From assembly GCF_003574315.2 (NCBI RefSeq), contig NZ_AP025739.1, forward strand, positions 4,030,001 to 4,094,000: DNA of 64,000 bases, written 5' to 3'. The position numbers and the translations under genes are program-made. The notes below the pieces were generated by a model. It was not told the DNA's origin, did no database searches, and saw only the letters and a program-made list of their open reading frames with translations. Numbering within the stretch: the stretch's first letter is position 1; each line of letters opens with the position of its first letter. This document shows, one piece after another, positions 54,489 to 63,437 of this stretch. This DNA comes from Capsulimonas corticalis (lineage in GTDB: Bacteria; Armatimonadota; Armatimonadia; Armatimonadales; Capsulimonadaceae).

Positions 54489-55634
54489 TCACCCCGCCGT
54501 CAAACACCCCAGCAGCCGCGCCGCGCGCGCGCCGGTCGCGGTGGGCGCGCTCGCCGCAATCCCGTTCACTCGCGCCGCCGCCAGGACCGCGAAGGCGAGG
54601 GCTTCTTTGGAGGCGCTGGATATTCCCAGAGCTTCGTGTGTTTGTACTTCAGTACCGGGCAGCGCGGTCGCCAGGCCCTGCATCAATGCGGCGTTTTGTG
54701 TTCCGCCGCCGCCGACAATCATGCGCGCGGGCGGGGCGGGAAGGGCGAGAATCGCGGCGGCGATGCTGCGGGTGGTGATGGCGGCGAGCGTGGCGAGCTT
54801 GTCTTCCGGGCGGCAGTCGGCGCAGGCTTGTAATACTTTTCCCAGAAAAACTTCGTTGAAGAGTTCGGGACCGGTGCTCTTGGGCGGCGGCGCCTGGAAA
54901 TAAGGATGCGCGAGCGCCTCCGCGACGGCGCGTTCTTGGACGCGGCCGGAGAGCGCCGCCTGGCCGCCGTTATCGCGGCTGGCGCCGAGGAGGCGCTGCG
55001 CGGCGCCGTCGATCAGCGTGTTGCCGGGGCCGGTGTCGAAGGCGATAATGTCGGCGAGTGAGCCGCCGGCGGGGAGATAAGTGAGGTTGGCGATGCCGCC
55101 GATGTTCAGGATGACCCGTGTTTCCGTGGGGGATCCGAGCAGGACATAATCGGCGAACGGGATCAGCGGCGCGCCTTCGCCGCCGGCGGCGATATCGCGG
55201 GCGCGGAAGTCCGAGACGACGGTGACGCCGAGGCGCTCGGCGATCGTCGCCGGCTGGCCGATTTGCAGCGTGCCGGGAGTTGCCGGCGTGGTCGATGGCG
55301 GCGAATGCCAGACGGTCTGGCCGTGCAGACCGACCGCCGCGATCGTGGCGAGATCGATGGCGGCGTCCTGAGCGGCGTGTTCGATGGCGTCCGCATACAC
55401 GGCGCCGAGCGTGTGGTGCAGGGCGCAGACCTCCGCGATGGACGTCGGTGCGCCGCCTCGCAGGCGCAGCAGGCGGTCGCGCAGGTCGGCGGAGTAGGGG
55501 ACGGCGTAATCCGCCGTGAGATGGACTTCGAAGCTGGGGCGCTGGGCGTCGGCCGAGAGGATGTTGATCTCGGCGAAGGCGACATCCACGCCGTCCATAC
55601 TGGTGCCCGACATGACGCCGCAGAAGAGAGCCAT
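54489..55634 (-). CDS. anmK: Anhydro-N-acetylmuramic acid kinase
   Basis: Phosphorylates and opens 1,6-anhydroMurNAc in peptidoglycan recycling, giving MurNAc-6-P. 381 residues. Family motifs are GVMSGTSMDGVDVAF at the N-terminus, GLHGQTVWHSP near 100, TLQIGQPATIAE near 120, ILNIGGIANLTYLP near 180 and FDTGPGNTLID near 200. It starts 3 bp after the preceding secreted-protein gene, at the end of a five-gene minus-strand group. Confidence 0.95.
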   Translation of the reverse strand: MALFCGVMSGTSMDGVDVAFAEINILSADAQRPSFEVHLTADYAVPYSADLRDRLLRLRGGAPTSIAEVCALHHTLGAVYADAIEHAAQDAAIDLATIAAVGLHGQTVWHSPPSTTPATPGTLQIGQPATIAERLGVTVVSDFRARDIAAGGEGAPLIPFADYVLLGSPTETRVILNIGGIANLTYLPAGGSLADIIAFDTGPGNTLIDGAAQRLLGASRDNGGQAALSGRVQERAVAEALAHPYFQAPPPKSTGPELFNEVFLGKVLQACADCRPEDKLATLAAITTRSIAAAILALPAPPARMIVGGGGTQNAALMQGLATALPGTEVQTHEALGISSASKEALAFAVLAAARVNGIAASAPTATGARAARLLGCLTAG

Positions 55635-55637
55635 GAC

Positions 55638-57110
55638 TTATCCTTTGATCTCGCCTTGGTTATCCACCCAGACTCGAGTGCGCGTGGTGTGCAGAGCGCG
55701 GTTGAATTCGTCCTGCGCGCGTTCTTCCACGACATACTCTCCATCGGGGCTTTCGCGCGTATCCCAGGAGAAGTTAAACGGCGCGGTATTGGTGATTCCC
55801 CGGAAGGCTCCATCGACATAGAACGCGACGAACCGGACGCGCGGATCGCTGACCGGCGCGTCGATCGTGACGGAGCCGCGCTGGATCGGCGTCTTTCCCG
55901 CCTTCGCCAGCAGCAGCGCCTGCTGCTGATAGTTTTTCACCTGAGTGTCGATCCGCGCCGAGAGCCAGGCTTTGTCGGCTTGTTTGTCGCGGATCAGCCG
56001 AACCGCCGTCACGCTCATGAAGGCTCTGGGCTGGCTGCCGACGACCGTTATCATCGGACGCCACGGTCCATTTTTTACGCGGATCTCTGCGCGCCAGGAG
56101 TGCGCGGGATCGTTTTTCAGCCATGCCAGATCGAAGTTCCCGAAGAAGAGCGGGGGCGTGCCTTCCAGGTCCGGTTCGCGCTGCTTCGCCTTGGAGCCAA
56201 GGATCAAGACCGACGCCGCCCACGCCTCGGGCGACTGCGAATTGTGGTACGACGGCTGGATCTGAAACCCGCCGCGCCGCTCGTTTCCCGTTCCCTCAAA
56301 CTGCTTGGAGGTCGTGATCGGCGCCGTCGAGACGGTGATCACGCCCATATGGCTCGTATTGATTCCGCCGACGCCGGTGTAAGAGCAGCCGTCGTAGCGG
56401 CCGACGCCGTAGACGGGCTTGAGCACGCTGGTGACGCGCTGCTTCGCCCCATCAGCGTAGGCGGCCGTGACCGCGCCGCCCACGGTGTTTTCGAAATCGA
56501 CCTGCGTGAGCGGGTTTTCGGGGCGCTTCACGACGATCACGAAGACGTCGTCCGGCTGCGGAGCGTAGTTCACCGGCAGCGGCGAAAGGCCGCCGTCTTC
56601 GTCCTGACGAAAGACCTCGTTTCCGGCGTAGGGCGATAGCTCCCGAAAGATCGACTGTCCGACGGGGATGTTCGTATAGATGCCTGAGTCGCCGGCGACG
56701 TGGCCGCCGAATCGGTCCGGCGTCTGCATGAACTCATGGGGCAGAATGGCGATCAGCTTGGGGTAGGCGCTGCTCAGATCGCCCACACGGATCCGCAGGC
56801 CGTGGACGGCGGACGCCGCCACGCTGCTGAGCGGCGCGTAGCCGCTGGCGAGGTAGCCCTGAATGCAGGTCTTCGCGGGCACGAGCACGCGGCCCAAAAG
56901 GCTCCAATGGCTTCCCGCATCCTGCGAGACCTGAATGGCGCCGTCCACGGCGTTGACGATCCGGAGGCGGTGTGTTTCCACCTGTGCGAACGGGGTAAAT
57001 GTGCGCGGAGTCTCACGCGGCGGCACCGGGTCCTGCGCGCCGGCGGGAATGGCGATCAACGTGAGGAGCGCCAGGGCGGCGGCGAGAGCGTAACGAACTT
57101 GCTTAATCAC
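55638..57110 (-). CDS. Secreted protein with Asp-box and C-terminal Ig-like domain
   Basis: A 490-residue protein with a signal peptide of about 25 residues (ALLTLIAIPAGAQDP). Near residue 62 is one Asp-box motif (SQDAGSHW), seen in sialidases and BNR proteins. The C-terminal 90 residues (VRFVAFYVDGAFRGITNTAP, FSWDTRESPDGEY) form an Ig-like domain (Big_9 type). The middle is unassigned. It lies in the envelope cassette, 6 bp downstream of the GHL10 gene. The function is unknown; the surface location is inferred from the signal peptide. Confidence 0.7.
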   Translation of the reverse strand: MIKQVRYALAAALALLTLIAIPAGAQDPVPPRETPRTFTPFAQVETHRLRIVNAVDGAIQVSQDAGSHWSLLGRVLVPAKTCIQGYLASGYAPLSSVAASAVHGLRIRVGDLSSAYPKLIAILPHEFMQTPDRFGGHVAGDSGIYTNIPVGQSIFRELSPYAGNEVFRQDEDGGLSPLPVNYAPQPDDVFVIVVKRPENPLTQVDFENTVGGAVTAAYADGAKQRVTSVLKPVYGVGRYDGCSYTGVGGINTSHMGVITVSTAPITTSKQFEGTGNERRGGFQIQPSYHNSQSPEAWAASVLILGSKAKQREPDLEGTPPLFFGNFDLAWLKNDPAHSWRAEIRVKNGPWRPMITVVGSQPRAFMSVTAVRLIRDKQADKAWLSARIDTQVKNYQQQALLLAKAGKTPIQRGSVTIDAPVSDPRVRFVAFYVDGAFRGITNTAPFNFSWDTRESPDGEYVVEERAQDEFNRALHTTRTRVWVDNQGEIKG

Positions 57111-57116
57111 GTACGG

Positions 57117-58946
57117 TTAAAATCCTGTGTCTTCAATGCCCTGATAGGCGGGAATTTCGGGCTGCGGTTTGCCGGCGGCTTTGTCGGCGGCGTGCTGGGC
57201 GCGCACCTGCGCGAGTAGGCCGTCGACGGAATGCGGAGCGACGGCGCTGGTGTGTCCGAAGGCGTCGGCGATCGTGTCCCACCAATTGTACTGGATAATC
57301 TGCGACATATCAAAGATCATCACGCCCTGCGTGGAGCCGGCGGCGGCTTTGATGGCGCGCTCGAACTGCGCCGGATCGTTCTCGTAGGAGAGCGCGTAGA
57401 TGCCGGCGTAGGTCCAGGCGGCGTCATTCACCACGCGGTTCGAGAGCAGGCCGGCGCCTTCGACGGTCGCGCCTGGTCCCGTTCCGGCGGCGACGGCCTC
57501 CGCCACGGTCGCCTTCGTGTAGTAGCAGCCCGTCGTGATCCAATCCAGAAGGCTGGCGATTCCCGTCTTCTGATACTCAGGGGTAAGCCACGGGTAGCCC
57601 GCCTGGAAATCCTGACCGGCCCAGTTCATGCCAACCTTTTCGTAGTCGCCGTACCAGGAGCCGACATACACGGCCATCTGCGCCTTGGGGCGAACGGAAT
57701 GCACGACGTTCGAGGCCTCCGCCACCCACGACTGGATATTCGAGGCGCGCCAGGTCAGCCAGTCTTGATAGTAAGGGCCGTAAATCGGGGCCTGGCCGGG
57801 ATATTCGGACTCCCGATAAACGTCGTCCGGCCATGTCAGCGCGTGCCCAACATGCTGCTCGAATGTCGTGCGGCTGAGCGGGCTGAAGTCGGCGTTGATC
57901 GCCGCATAGCGCAGGCGGTCGTCGAAGATCATGCCGTCCACATCGTAATTGGTCGCGACTTCACGGACGATATCCAGATTGTGCTGGCGGACTTCCGGGT
58001 TGATCGGATTGCAGAACATCGTGATCTTTTGGTCGGGGACGCTGACGATCGGGACATATTTGGCGACGCTGCGATAGGTCATGATCTCGCCCGGAATGGC
58101 GTGCGCCTTCAGCCAGTCGCCCATCACGCCGCTGCCGGCCAGCGCCGATCCGCGCGGCGGCAGGGTTACGTGGGCGTCGGCCAGCGACGCTCCGTCGTAC
58201 ACCGCCGTCACGCGCGCGTCGAAGTTCAAAATCGCAATGGTGTAGCCCGGGCGGTTCTGACCGATCAATCCCTGGCCCGTGAGCGCGCCAAGACCTTTGT
58301 CGTCCTTCGGAAGCTGGTTCATGTAGGTGATCGGCGCCGATGCGCCCTCATACGAGACGCTGCGATCCGTCTCGTACATGATCGTCTGCCAATCCGGGTG
58401 CGTGTACGCCAGGCCGCGCTTGACGTACTTATGCCCCTCGCCGAAAGTGCTCATATTGGCGTATACAGTGAGGCCGGCGGCGTGCGCCGCGTCCAGAACG
58501 CTGCGTAGGACATCGAAGCTGGGATCGACTTCACCGTTTGTCCACTTCGTCAATCGCGGCGCGAACTTGCTCGGATAGATCGTTTCGCCGACGATCGGCT
58601 TCACATCCAGGACAATGGTGTTGATTCCGCTGGATTTGACCTTCTGGATGATGTCCGTGACTTTCGCCTCTGAGTTGAGGTTGCCGACATTGGCGCCGGC
58701 GTCCATCCAGAGGATACGGGTTTGCAGACCCTTGGCGCGCGCCGTCTGCTGGGCGATTCCCACGGAATCGTTCTTGGCGTCCAGCACGATGTCCGTGGCC
58801 GACTGAGGGGTAGGTGAGGGCTGAGGAGTTGGGCTCACGGTTGTCTCCGGCGCGGCGGGGGCAACGGGCTGCTGTCCCCAGGCGATGCTTGTTGTGACGG
58901 CGGTGGCGGCGACGCCGCAAAAAAACGAAAGAGTCCTGAAACGCAA
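57117..58946 (-). CDS. Secreted GHL10-like glycoside-hydrolase family protein
   Basis: A 609-residue protein. The signal peptide (about 1-24, ending IAWGQQ) is followed by a Pro/Thr-rich linker (about 25-50). The TIM-barrel part starts TRILWMDAGANVGNLNSEAK and has VTDIIQKVKSSGINTIVLDV, DVLRSVLDAAHAAGLTVYAN and DYEKVGMNWAGQDFQ, matching the GHL10 (DUF4015-like) glycosyl hydrolase-like family, which is poorly characterised. The likely substrate is an exopolysaccharide or wall glycan. The neighbouring cassette genes are a GT-C enzyme and secreted proteins. Confidence 0.8.
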   Translation of the reverse strand: MRFRTLSFFCGVAATAVTTSIAWGQQPVAPAAPETTVSPTPQPSPTPQSATDIVLDAKNDSVGIAQQTARAKGLQTRILWMDAGANVGNLNSEAKVTDIIQKVKSSGINTIVLDVKPIVGETIYPSKFAPRLTKWTNGEVDPSFDVLRSVLDAAHAAGLTVYANMSTFGEGHKYVKRGLAYTHPDWQTIMYETDRSVSYEGASAPITYMNQLPKDDKGLGALTGQGLIGQNRPGYTIAILNFDARVTAVYDGASLADAHVTLPPRGSALAGSGVMGDWLKAHAIPGEIMTYRSVAKYVPIVSVPDQKITMFCNPINPEVRQHNLDIVREVATNYDVDGMIFDDRLRYAAINADFSPLSRTTFEQHVGHALTWPDDVYRESEYPGQAPIYGPYYQDWLTWRASNIQSWVAEASNVVHSVRPKAQMAVYVGSWYGDYEKVGMNWAGQDFQAGYPWLTPEYQKTGIASLLDWITTGCYYTKATVAEAVAAGTGPGATVEGAGLLSNRVVNDAAWTYAGIYALSYENDPAQFERAIKAAAGSTQGVMIFDMSQIIQYNWWDTIADAFGHTSAVAPHSVDGLLAQVRAQHAADKAAGKPQPEIPAYQGIEDTGF

Positions 58947-58964
58947 ATAAAGCTCCTGATATCG

Positions 58965-60689
58965 TTATGGAGCCGGAACGGCGGCCGAATCTTGTTCCAG
59001 ACTCCAGACCGGGCCGTGCGAGCTCTCCCAGGCGATAGACCGTCGCCAAGGGCGGAATGTTTCTTGAATTTGCGCGCGGTCGATCTGTGGGTGCCGCTTG
59101 TGCAGCGCATCGAGGACCGATTTATCACTCAAGACTTCATCGAGAACATATACGCGATTTCCCGCCGCCAGCGTTTGCGCGATTTTTGCCTGGATCGTCT
59201 CCCGTGAGCGGACGGCGTTTTCGCGCGCGCGCGTCGTCATCGTATGGATGGAAATGCAGTCGCGGTCCGCGAAGTAGGGGATATCCACTTCGCACTGCGC
59301 GGCGTCTCCCGCTCCGGCCGCGACGATCAAATCCCCCGGCGCCGTATGCCGGCGAACATCCATCGCGATGCGCCGAAACGGGCTGGACTGCGTGTTCTGA
59401 TGCGGACCGATGCTCGCCATGAAGTTGACGACGGCGTACAGCGCGATCCAAACGCCGAGGATCCAGTTGACCGCGAGTCCCGTGCGCCCGGCGCGGTAGT
59501 GCGCGAGCGAAAGGGCCAGTAGCAGCCCGGTGGGGATCAGCACCGGAACCCAGAAGACGAAGTATCCCGGCGACCAGACCGTAAAGAACAGCGCGTAAGC
59601 GATGACCCAGATCAAGCTGACGATCAGCAAGGGCCGGATATGCGTCCGCCAAAGGAGGGGAAGCGCGACGAAGAAGGCGTAGACGGCCACGAACCAACCC
59701 AGAAGCGCCGTGAAGTAAAACGCCAGCAGGCGCGTTGGCGCGCCGCTCAGGTGGAAGGTGCCTTGCTTGCCGGGAGGCTCGACGAACGCGGCGCGGCGGA
59801 ACGCATAGGCGTCCAGGCGAATATTGCGCAGGATTTCGAAGTTCCACCACCAGCCCAGCTCCGCGTATTCGCTGGACCAGCGCCGGAACTCGCCGAGCGA
59901 ATGGAAACGCAGGGCGACGATCCCGACAATGGCGTAGACGATCAGGACGAGGGCCAGGCTGGAGACGAGGTAAATCGCGGCCAGAGTCCAGCGGTGTTTC
60001 CAGGCGGCGCGAGCGGGCAGGTCGTCTTCCTGATGGGCGAGAAGCGCGGCCGCCGCTCCCACCACCAGAAAAAGGCCGGCGCTTTCATGGTACAGAATGG
60101 CGAGGCCGCTGAGCGCGCCCGCCAGCGCCGCCAGGCGCTTGTCGCCGGTCTGGATCAGGCGGCAGGCGGCCCAAAACGCGGCCAGCAGCAGGACGGTGCT
60201 GGGCATATTGACCCGGGCGTCGGTGGCGCAGATCCAGTAGCCGAAGGAAAGCCCCAGTCCCGCCGCGATCAGCAGGGGAATCCAGCGCGAACGCTGGAGC
60301 AGCGATCGCAGCGCCAGGTAGTACAGCACGAGGCCCAGCGCGCCCGAGGTCGCGTTCCACGCCTCCATGACGGGCAATGGGCCGCCGATGTAGCCGAATG
60401 CTTGGGACACGCGCCAGAGCACATATCCCGTGGCGTTGAACAAGAGGTGGTGCGGGTGGAAAAGCCAGTGCAAGTCGTGCGTGCGCGGATAAAGCCGGCC
60501 GATCTCATTGGCGTAGGAGACGGCGTCGAAGGTGTTGTACTGCGTGGCCGTCCAGCGGTACAGCGTCCAGAAGATCGCGAAGAGCGCAAGCGCGGGCAGC
60601 CACACGCCGGCGGCCTCGGCGGCCGGCGTTCGGGTTCCATTCGCGTCGCGCGCGAATCTGGGCATATGCAGACTGATTTTGGCCGCCAT
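58965..60689 (-). CDS. GT-C (PMT/ArnT-like) membrane glycosyltransferase
   Basis: A 574-residue protein with about 11 membrane helices and a C-terminal soluble domain from about 430. The first extracytoplasmic loop has FDAVSYANEIGRLYPRTHD and HPHHLLFNATGYVLWR, an acidic/His pattern as in GT39-like proteins using polyprenyl-phosphate sugars. The exact family is not certain. It begins 17 bp after the stop of the upstream secreted-protein gene (60707). Confidence 0.75.
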   Translation of the reverse strand: MAAKISLHMPRFARDANGTRTPAAEAAGVWLPALALFAIFWTLYRWTATQYNTFDAVSYANEIGRLYPRTHDLHWLFHPHHLLFNATGYVLWRVSQAFGYIGGPLPVMEAWNATSGALGLVLYYLALRSLLQRSRWIPLLIAAGLGLSFGYWICATDARVNMPSTVLLLAAFWAACRLIQTGDKRLAALAGALSGLAILYHESAGLFLVVGAAAALLAHQEDDLPARAAWKHRWTLAAIYLVSSLALVLIVYAIVGIVALRFHSLGEFRRWSSEYAELGWWWNFEILRNIRLDAYAFRRAAFVEPPGKQGTFHLSGAPTRLLAFYFTALLGWFVAVYAFFVALPLLWRTHIRPLLIVSLIWVIAYALFFTVWSPGYFVFWVPVLIPTGLLLALSLAHYRAGRTGLAVNWILGVWIALYAVVNFMASIGPHQNTQSSPFRRIAMDVRRHTAPGDLIVAAGAGDAAQCEVDIPYFADRDCISIHTMTTRARENAVRSRETIQAKIAQTLAAGNRVYVLDEVLSDKSVLDALHKRHPQIDRAQIQETFRPWRRSIAWESSHGPVWSLEQDSAAVPAP

Positions 60690-60706
60690 AAGTTTGCTCG
60701 GTCGAA

Positions 60707-62623
60707 TCAGAGGGTGTGCGCGATGATGGACATCGGATAAAAGGAGCCGTTCAGCGGCATGGTGCGCAGCTTCACGATGCGCGTCTCTCCGCCGGCGAGC
60801 GGAATGCGCGCGATGATCGGTTCATTGGGCGGCAAGGTGGGGTCGAACTCCAGCACGGGACCGTCGTCCACGCGAAAGATGCCCGCCACGCTGCCGGCCT
60901 CCGGCGCAAAAAACAAACCGACTGTCTTCAGATCCGTCGTCGGATTGCTGAGTTTGAGATTGATGACGTAATCGACGCCGTAATTTCCATAAAGCAGCAG
61001 CTTGCCCGTAACATCTTTCAAGGAATCGTTGTTGCCGATGCGCATATAAGTCCACGAGCCGCCCACGGTGAACAGTGCGTCGCGCGCGATCAGCGGCGCG
61101 CCGAACACCCACGGCGACATCGCGCCGAGCGGAGAGCCGTCGCTGTCATTGGAATGCTCCAGGGCCGGCGAAATAAACGCCGAGTTGCCCGCCGTCGCCG
61201 TGAGCAGCGCGGTGATGGGGGAAGAAACGGTCTGATCGTCGCCGTCGGCGGAAAGGCAGAGCGTGACCGCGCCGCCGCCGGAGATCGGGCGCAGGTCGAC
61301 CACGCCGCTCACCGTCTGTTCCGGAGCGAGACGCTGGCTAATGATCGGGACCCGGCTGAACGCCGGCACATCGAGCACCATGCCGTCATTGGCGGCGGCG
61401 GCGCGCAGGTAGCGCGATCCGGCGCGCCGTCCAACCTGGATGGTGTCCGTCGACGGGTCCGAAATTCCGGCGATCACATGGACCCGCATCGGGCTGTCGC
61501 TCTCATTGACGAGGTCGGCGTGGAAGATCAATGGGCGGCCGGAGCCGTTCTGGTGGTGATAGTCCAGACGGGTCGGGATATCCGGGAAGATTTTGGCAAG
61601 ATAAAGCGTTTGCCCGCGCATGACGCGCTCGGGGTGGTTGGAGTAGAACAGCCGTGCGGGCGCGCGCTGATCCACCGGCTGATTGACAATGGTGATCGTA
61701 GTGGACGACTGCACCGGCAGCAGGCCCGCGCCGGTGACGGTGACCGGGATGGTGACGCGCATTCGCGTCCCCGGCGCCGGCGGCCGGTTCACCTGGGGGC
61801 GCGAAAGCAGCTGGACACGCGCGCCAAGTTCGGGAGCGACCGCGCGGGCAAGCCCGGTGTATAGCGCCGTGTACGTGGTCGCCACCGAAGCCGACGGCGT
61901 TCCCGTGACGGTGACGGTCGCGGCGGGATCGATCTGGGCGGCGTACTTCATGACCGTGACGGTGAAATCGAGCTGGGCGGTCGAGCCGCCGCTGACGGCG
62001 CGCACGGAGACGATCGTTCGTCCCGCGGACGCGCCGCTGACGATCAAGCGCCGTGTCGCCGGGTTGAACTGGAGCTGCGCGACGCCCGGCGCCGAGCTTG
62101 TCAGGGTGATCTGGTCAGTGGAGACCGCGCCGCCCACGACGACGGTGCGTGTTTCGCGCAGCGGGACGATCAGCGAGCGCTTGGAAACCGTGAACGGCGG
62201 CTCCGCGAGCATGTCATGGATATTGGACGCCCACGTGCGCGCGAGGTCCGGCAGCTTCATGCCGTGCGCGGCGGCCTCCGCCGACGTCACCAGCAGCAGG
62301 CTGCCTCCGTGAATCGTGATCGACCATGTCGAGCCATCCACCTTCATCGCATCGACGGCGACTGGCAGCGGCCAGGTCTCGATGACGCCTTGCAGCCGTC
62401 CCGCCGCCGCTTCCGCCCGCACCGAAGGCGCGAGACCGCCGGCGGACGTGCGCAGCGTAAACGCCGGCCGATCGTTGATGGTGACGGAGGCGAATGTCTT
62501 GTCGTTGATCGTTTGTGTCGCCACGGAAATGCGCGGCTGGAACGCGGCGCGGGCCGGCGTGCTGAATATCAAAAGGGCGAAGGCGAAGAGCGCAAAGGCC
62601 GTACACCCGGTCATGTTGCGCAA
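60707..62623 (-). CDS. Large secreted protein with Ig-like domain, unknown function
   Basis: A 638-residue protein with a signal peptide of about 26 residues (ALFAFALLIFSTPARAA). Around residues 175-225 there is an Ig-like (BID_2-type) stretch (TLTSSAPGVAQLQFNPATRR, SGASAGRTIVSVRAV). The C-terminal half is beta-rich, with extracellular-type repeats. There is no catalytic motif. It is the first gene of the five-gene cassette and could be an adhesin or a scaffold; this is inference. Confidence 0.7.
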   Translation of the reverse strand: MRNMTGCTAFALFAFALLIFSTPARAAFQPRISVATQTINDKTFASVTINDRPAFTLRTSAGGLAPSVRAEAAAGRLQGVIETWPLPVAVDAMKVDGSTWSITIHGGSLLLVTSAEAAAHGMKLPDLARTWASNIHDMLAEPPFTVSKRSLIVPLRETRTVVVGGAVSTDQITLTSSAPGVAQLQFNPATRRLIVSGASAGRTIVSVRAVSGGSTAQLDFTVTVMKYAAQIDPAATVTVTGTPSASVATTYTALYTGLARAVAPELGARVQLLSRPQVNRPPAPGTRMRVTIPVTVTGAGLLPVQSSTTITIVNQPVDQRAPARLFYSNHPERVMRGQTLYLAKIFPDIPTRLDYHHQNGSGRPLIFHADLVNESDSPMRVHVIAGISDPSTDTIQVGRRAGSRYLRAAAANDGMVLDVPAFSRVPIISQRLAPEQTVSGVVDLRPISGGGAVTLCLSADGDDQTVSSPITALLTATAGNSAFISPALEHSNDSDGSPLGAMSPWVFGAPLIARDALFTVGGSWTYMRIGNNDSLKDVTGKLLLYGNYGVDYVINLKLSNPTTDLKTVGLFFAPEAGSVAGIFRVDDGPVLEFDPTLPPNEPIIARIPLAGGETRIVKLRTMPLNGSFYPMSIIAHTL

Positions 62624-62731
62624 GGTAAGAAGCTCCTGGTTCGGGCGACTGTCATGTTCATGAAAACTACATCCCAGATTATGCGGGAGCGCCGGGCGAA
62701 AGTCAAGCGGTCACCCCGTCCGGACCCGGTG

Positions 62732-62737
62732 TATAAT
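62732..62737 (+). promoter_or_regulatory. -10 box of the HAD gene
   Basis: A perfect TATAAT lies 8 nt before ATG 62746, with no Shine-Dalgarno between. Transcription would start at or next to the start codon. No clear -35. Confidence 0.6.
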
Positions 62738-62745
62738 AGAGAGAA

Positions 62746-63381
62746 ATGAAATCTATCGACACGATCCTTTTCGATCTCGACGGCGTCCTCGCGGACACCC
62801 ATCGCTGGATCGTCTCCGCTTACGAGCACACCGCCGCCGCGTACGGCCTGGAGATTGACCGCGATCACCTGACGGCGCTCTTCGGCCAGCCGCTCCTCAC
62901 GTGTTATGTCAGTCTCTCCCAGCAGCCGGACGGATCTCCGTTCGCCGAGACCCATCGCCGCTATCAGCGCGAAAATCTCCATCTTGTTACCCTCTTTCCC
63001 GGGGTAATCAACCTTCTGGATCGCCTGAAGCAATCCCATTACGCCCTCGCCGTCGTCACCGGCCGCAATGGCCCCTCGGCCGCCGACACGCTCCATCGCC
63101 TGTCCCTGCGGTCCTATTTCGACGCGGTCGTGACGGAGGATGACACCCGCGAGCACAAGCCTCATCCCGCGCCGGCTCTGCGCGCATTGGAGCTGCTTGG
63201 GAAAAATCCGCAAACGGCGATGATGGTCGGGGACGCCCCCGCCGACATCCTCTGCGGCCGCGCGGCAGGCTGCGCGACGGTGGGCGTAACATATGGATTC
63301 GTGGGCGAGGAGATTGTGAAGAGCAATCCGGACTATTTGGTGAGCGCGCCGCGGGAGCTGATGGGGTTGCTTGGGGGGTAG
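62746..63381 (+). CDS. HAD-family phosphatase
   Basis: A 211-residue HAD hydrolase. Motif I is ILFDLDGVLADTH (nucleophile Asp and acid/base Asp), motif II is VVTGRNGP near residue 103, motif III is HKPHPAP near 138 and motif IV is MVGDAPADILCGRAAG near 160. The cap domain is of the phosphoglycolate/beta-phosphoglucomutase type (C1). The substrate is not predictable. The transcript is probably leaderless. A palindrome lies at its 3' end. Confidence 0.9.
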   Translation: MKSIDTILFDLDGVLADTHRWIVSAYEHTAAAYGLEIDRDHLTALFGQPLLTCYVSLSQQPDGSPFAETHRRYQRENLHLVTLFPGVINLLDRLKQSHYALAVVTGRNGPSAADTLHRLSLRSYFDAVVTEDDTREHKPHPAPALRALELLGKNPQTAMMVGDAPADILCGRAAGCATVGVTYGFVGEEIVKSNPDYLVSAPRELMGLLGG

Positions 63382-63391
63382 ATTTGGGTCG

Positions 63392-63433
63392 CCCCATCCC
63401 TCCATCGAGCTAAAGCTCGATGGAGGGATGGGG
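63392..63433. repeat. Perfect 42-nt palindrome between convergent genes
   Basis: A stem of 20 bp, CCCCATCCCTCCATCGAGCT with its complement, and a 2-nt AA loop. It lies between the HAD gene and the UlaG-like gene, only 10 bp after the HAD stop. There is no T-run after the stem. It is similar in form to the palindrome at 25311. Confidence 0.92.
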
Positions 63434-63437
63434 AGCT

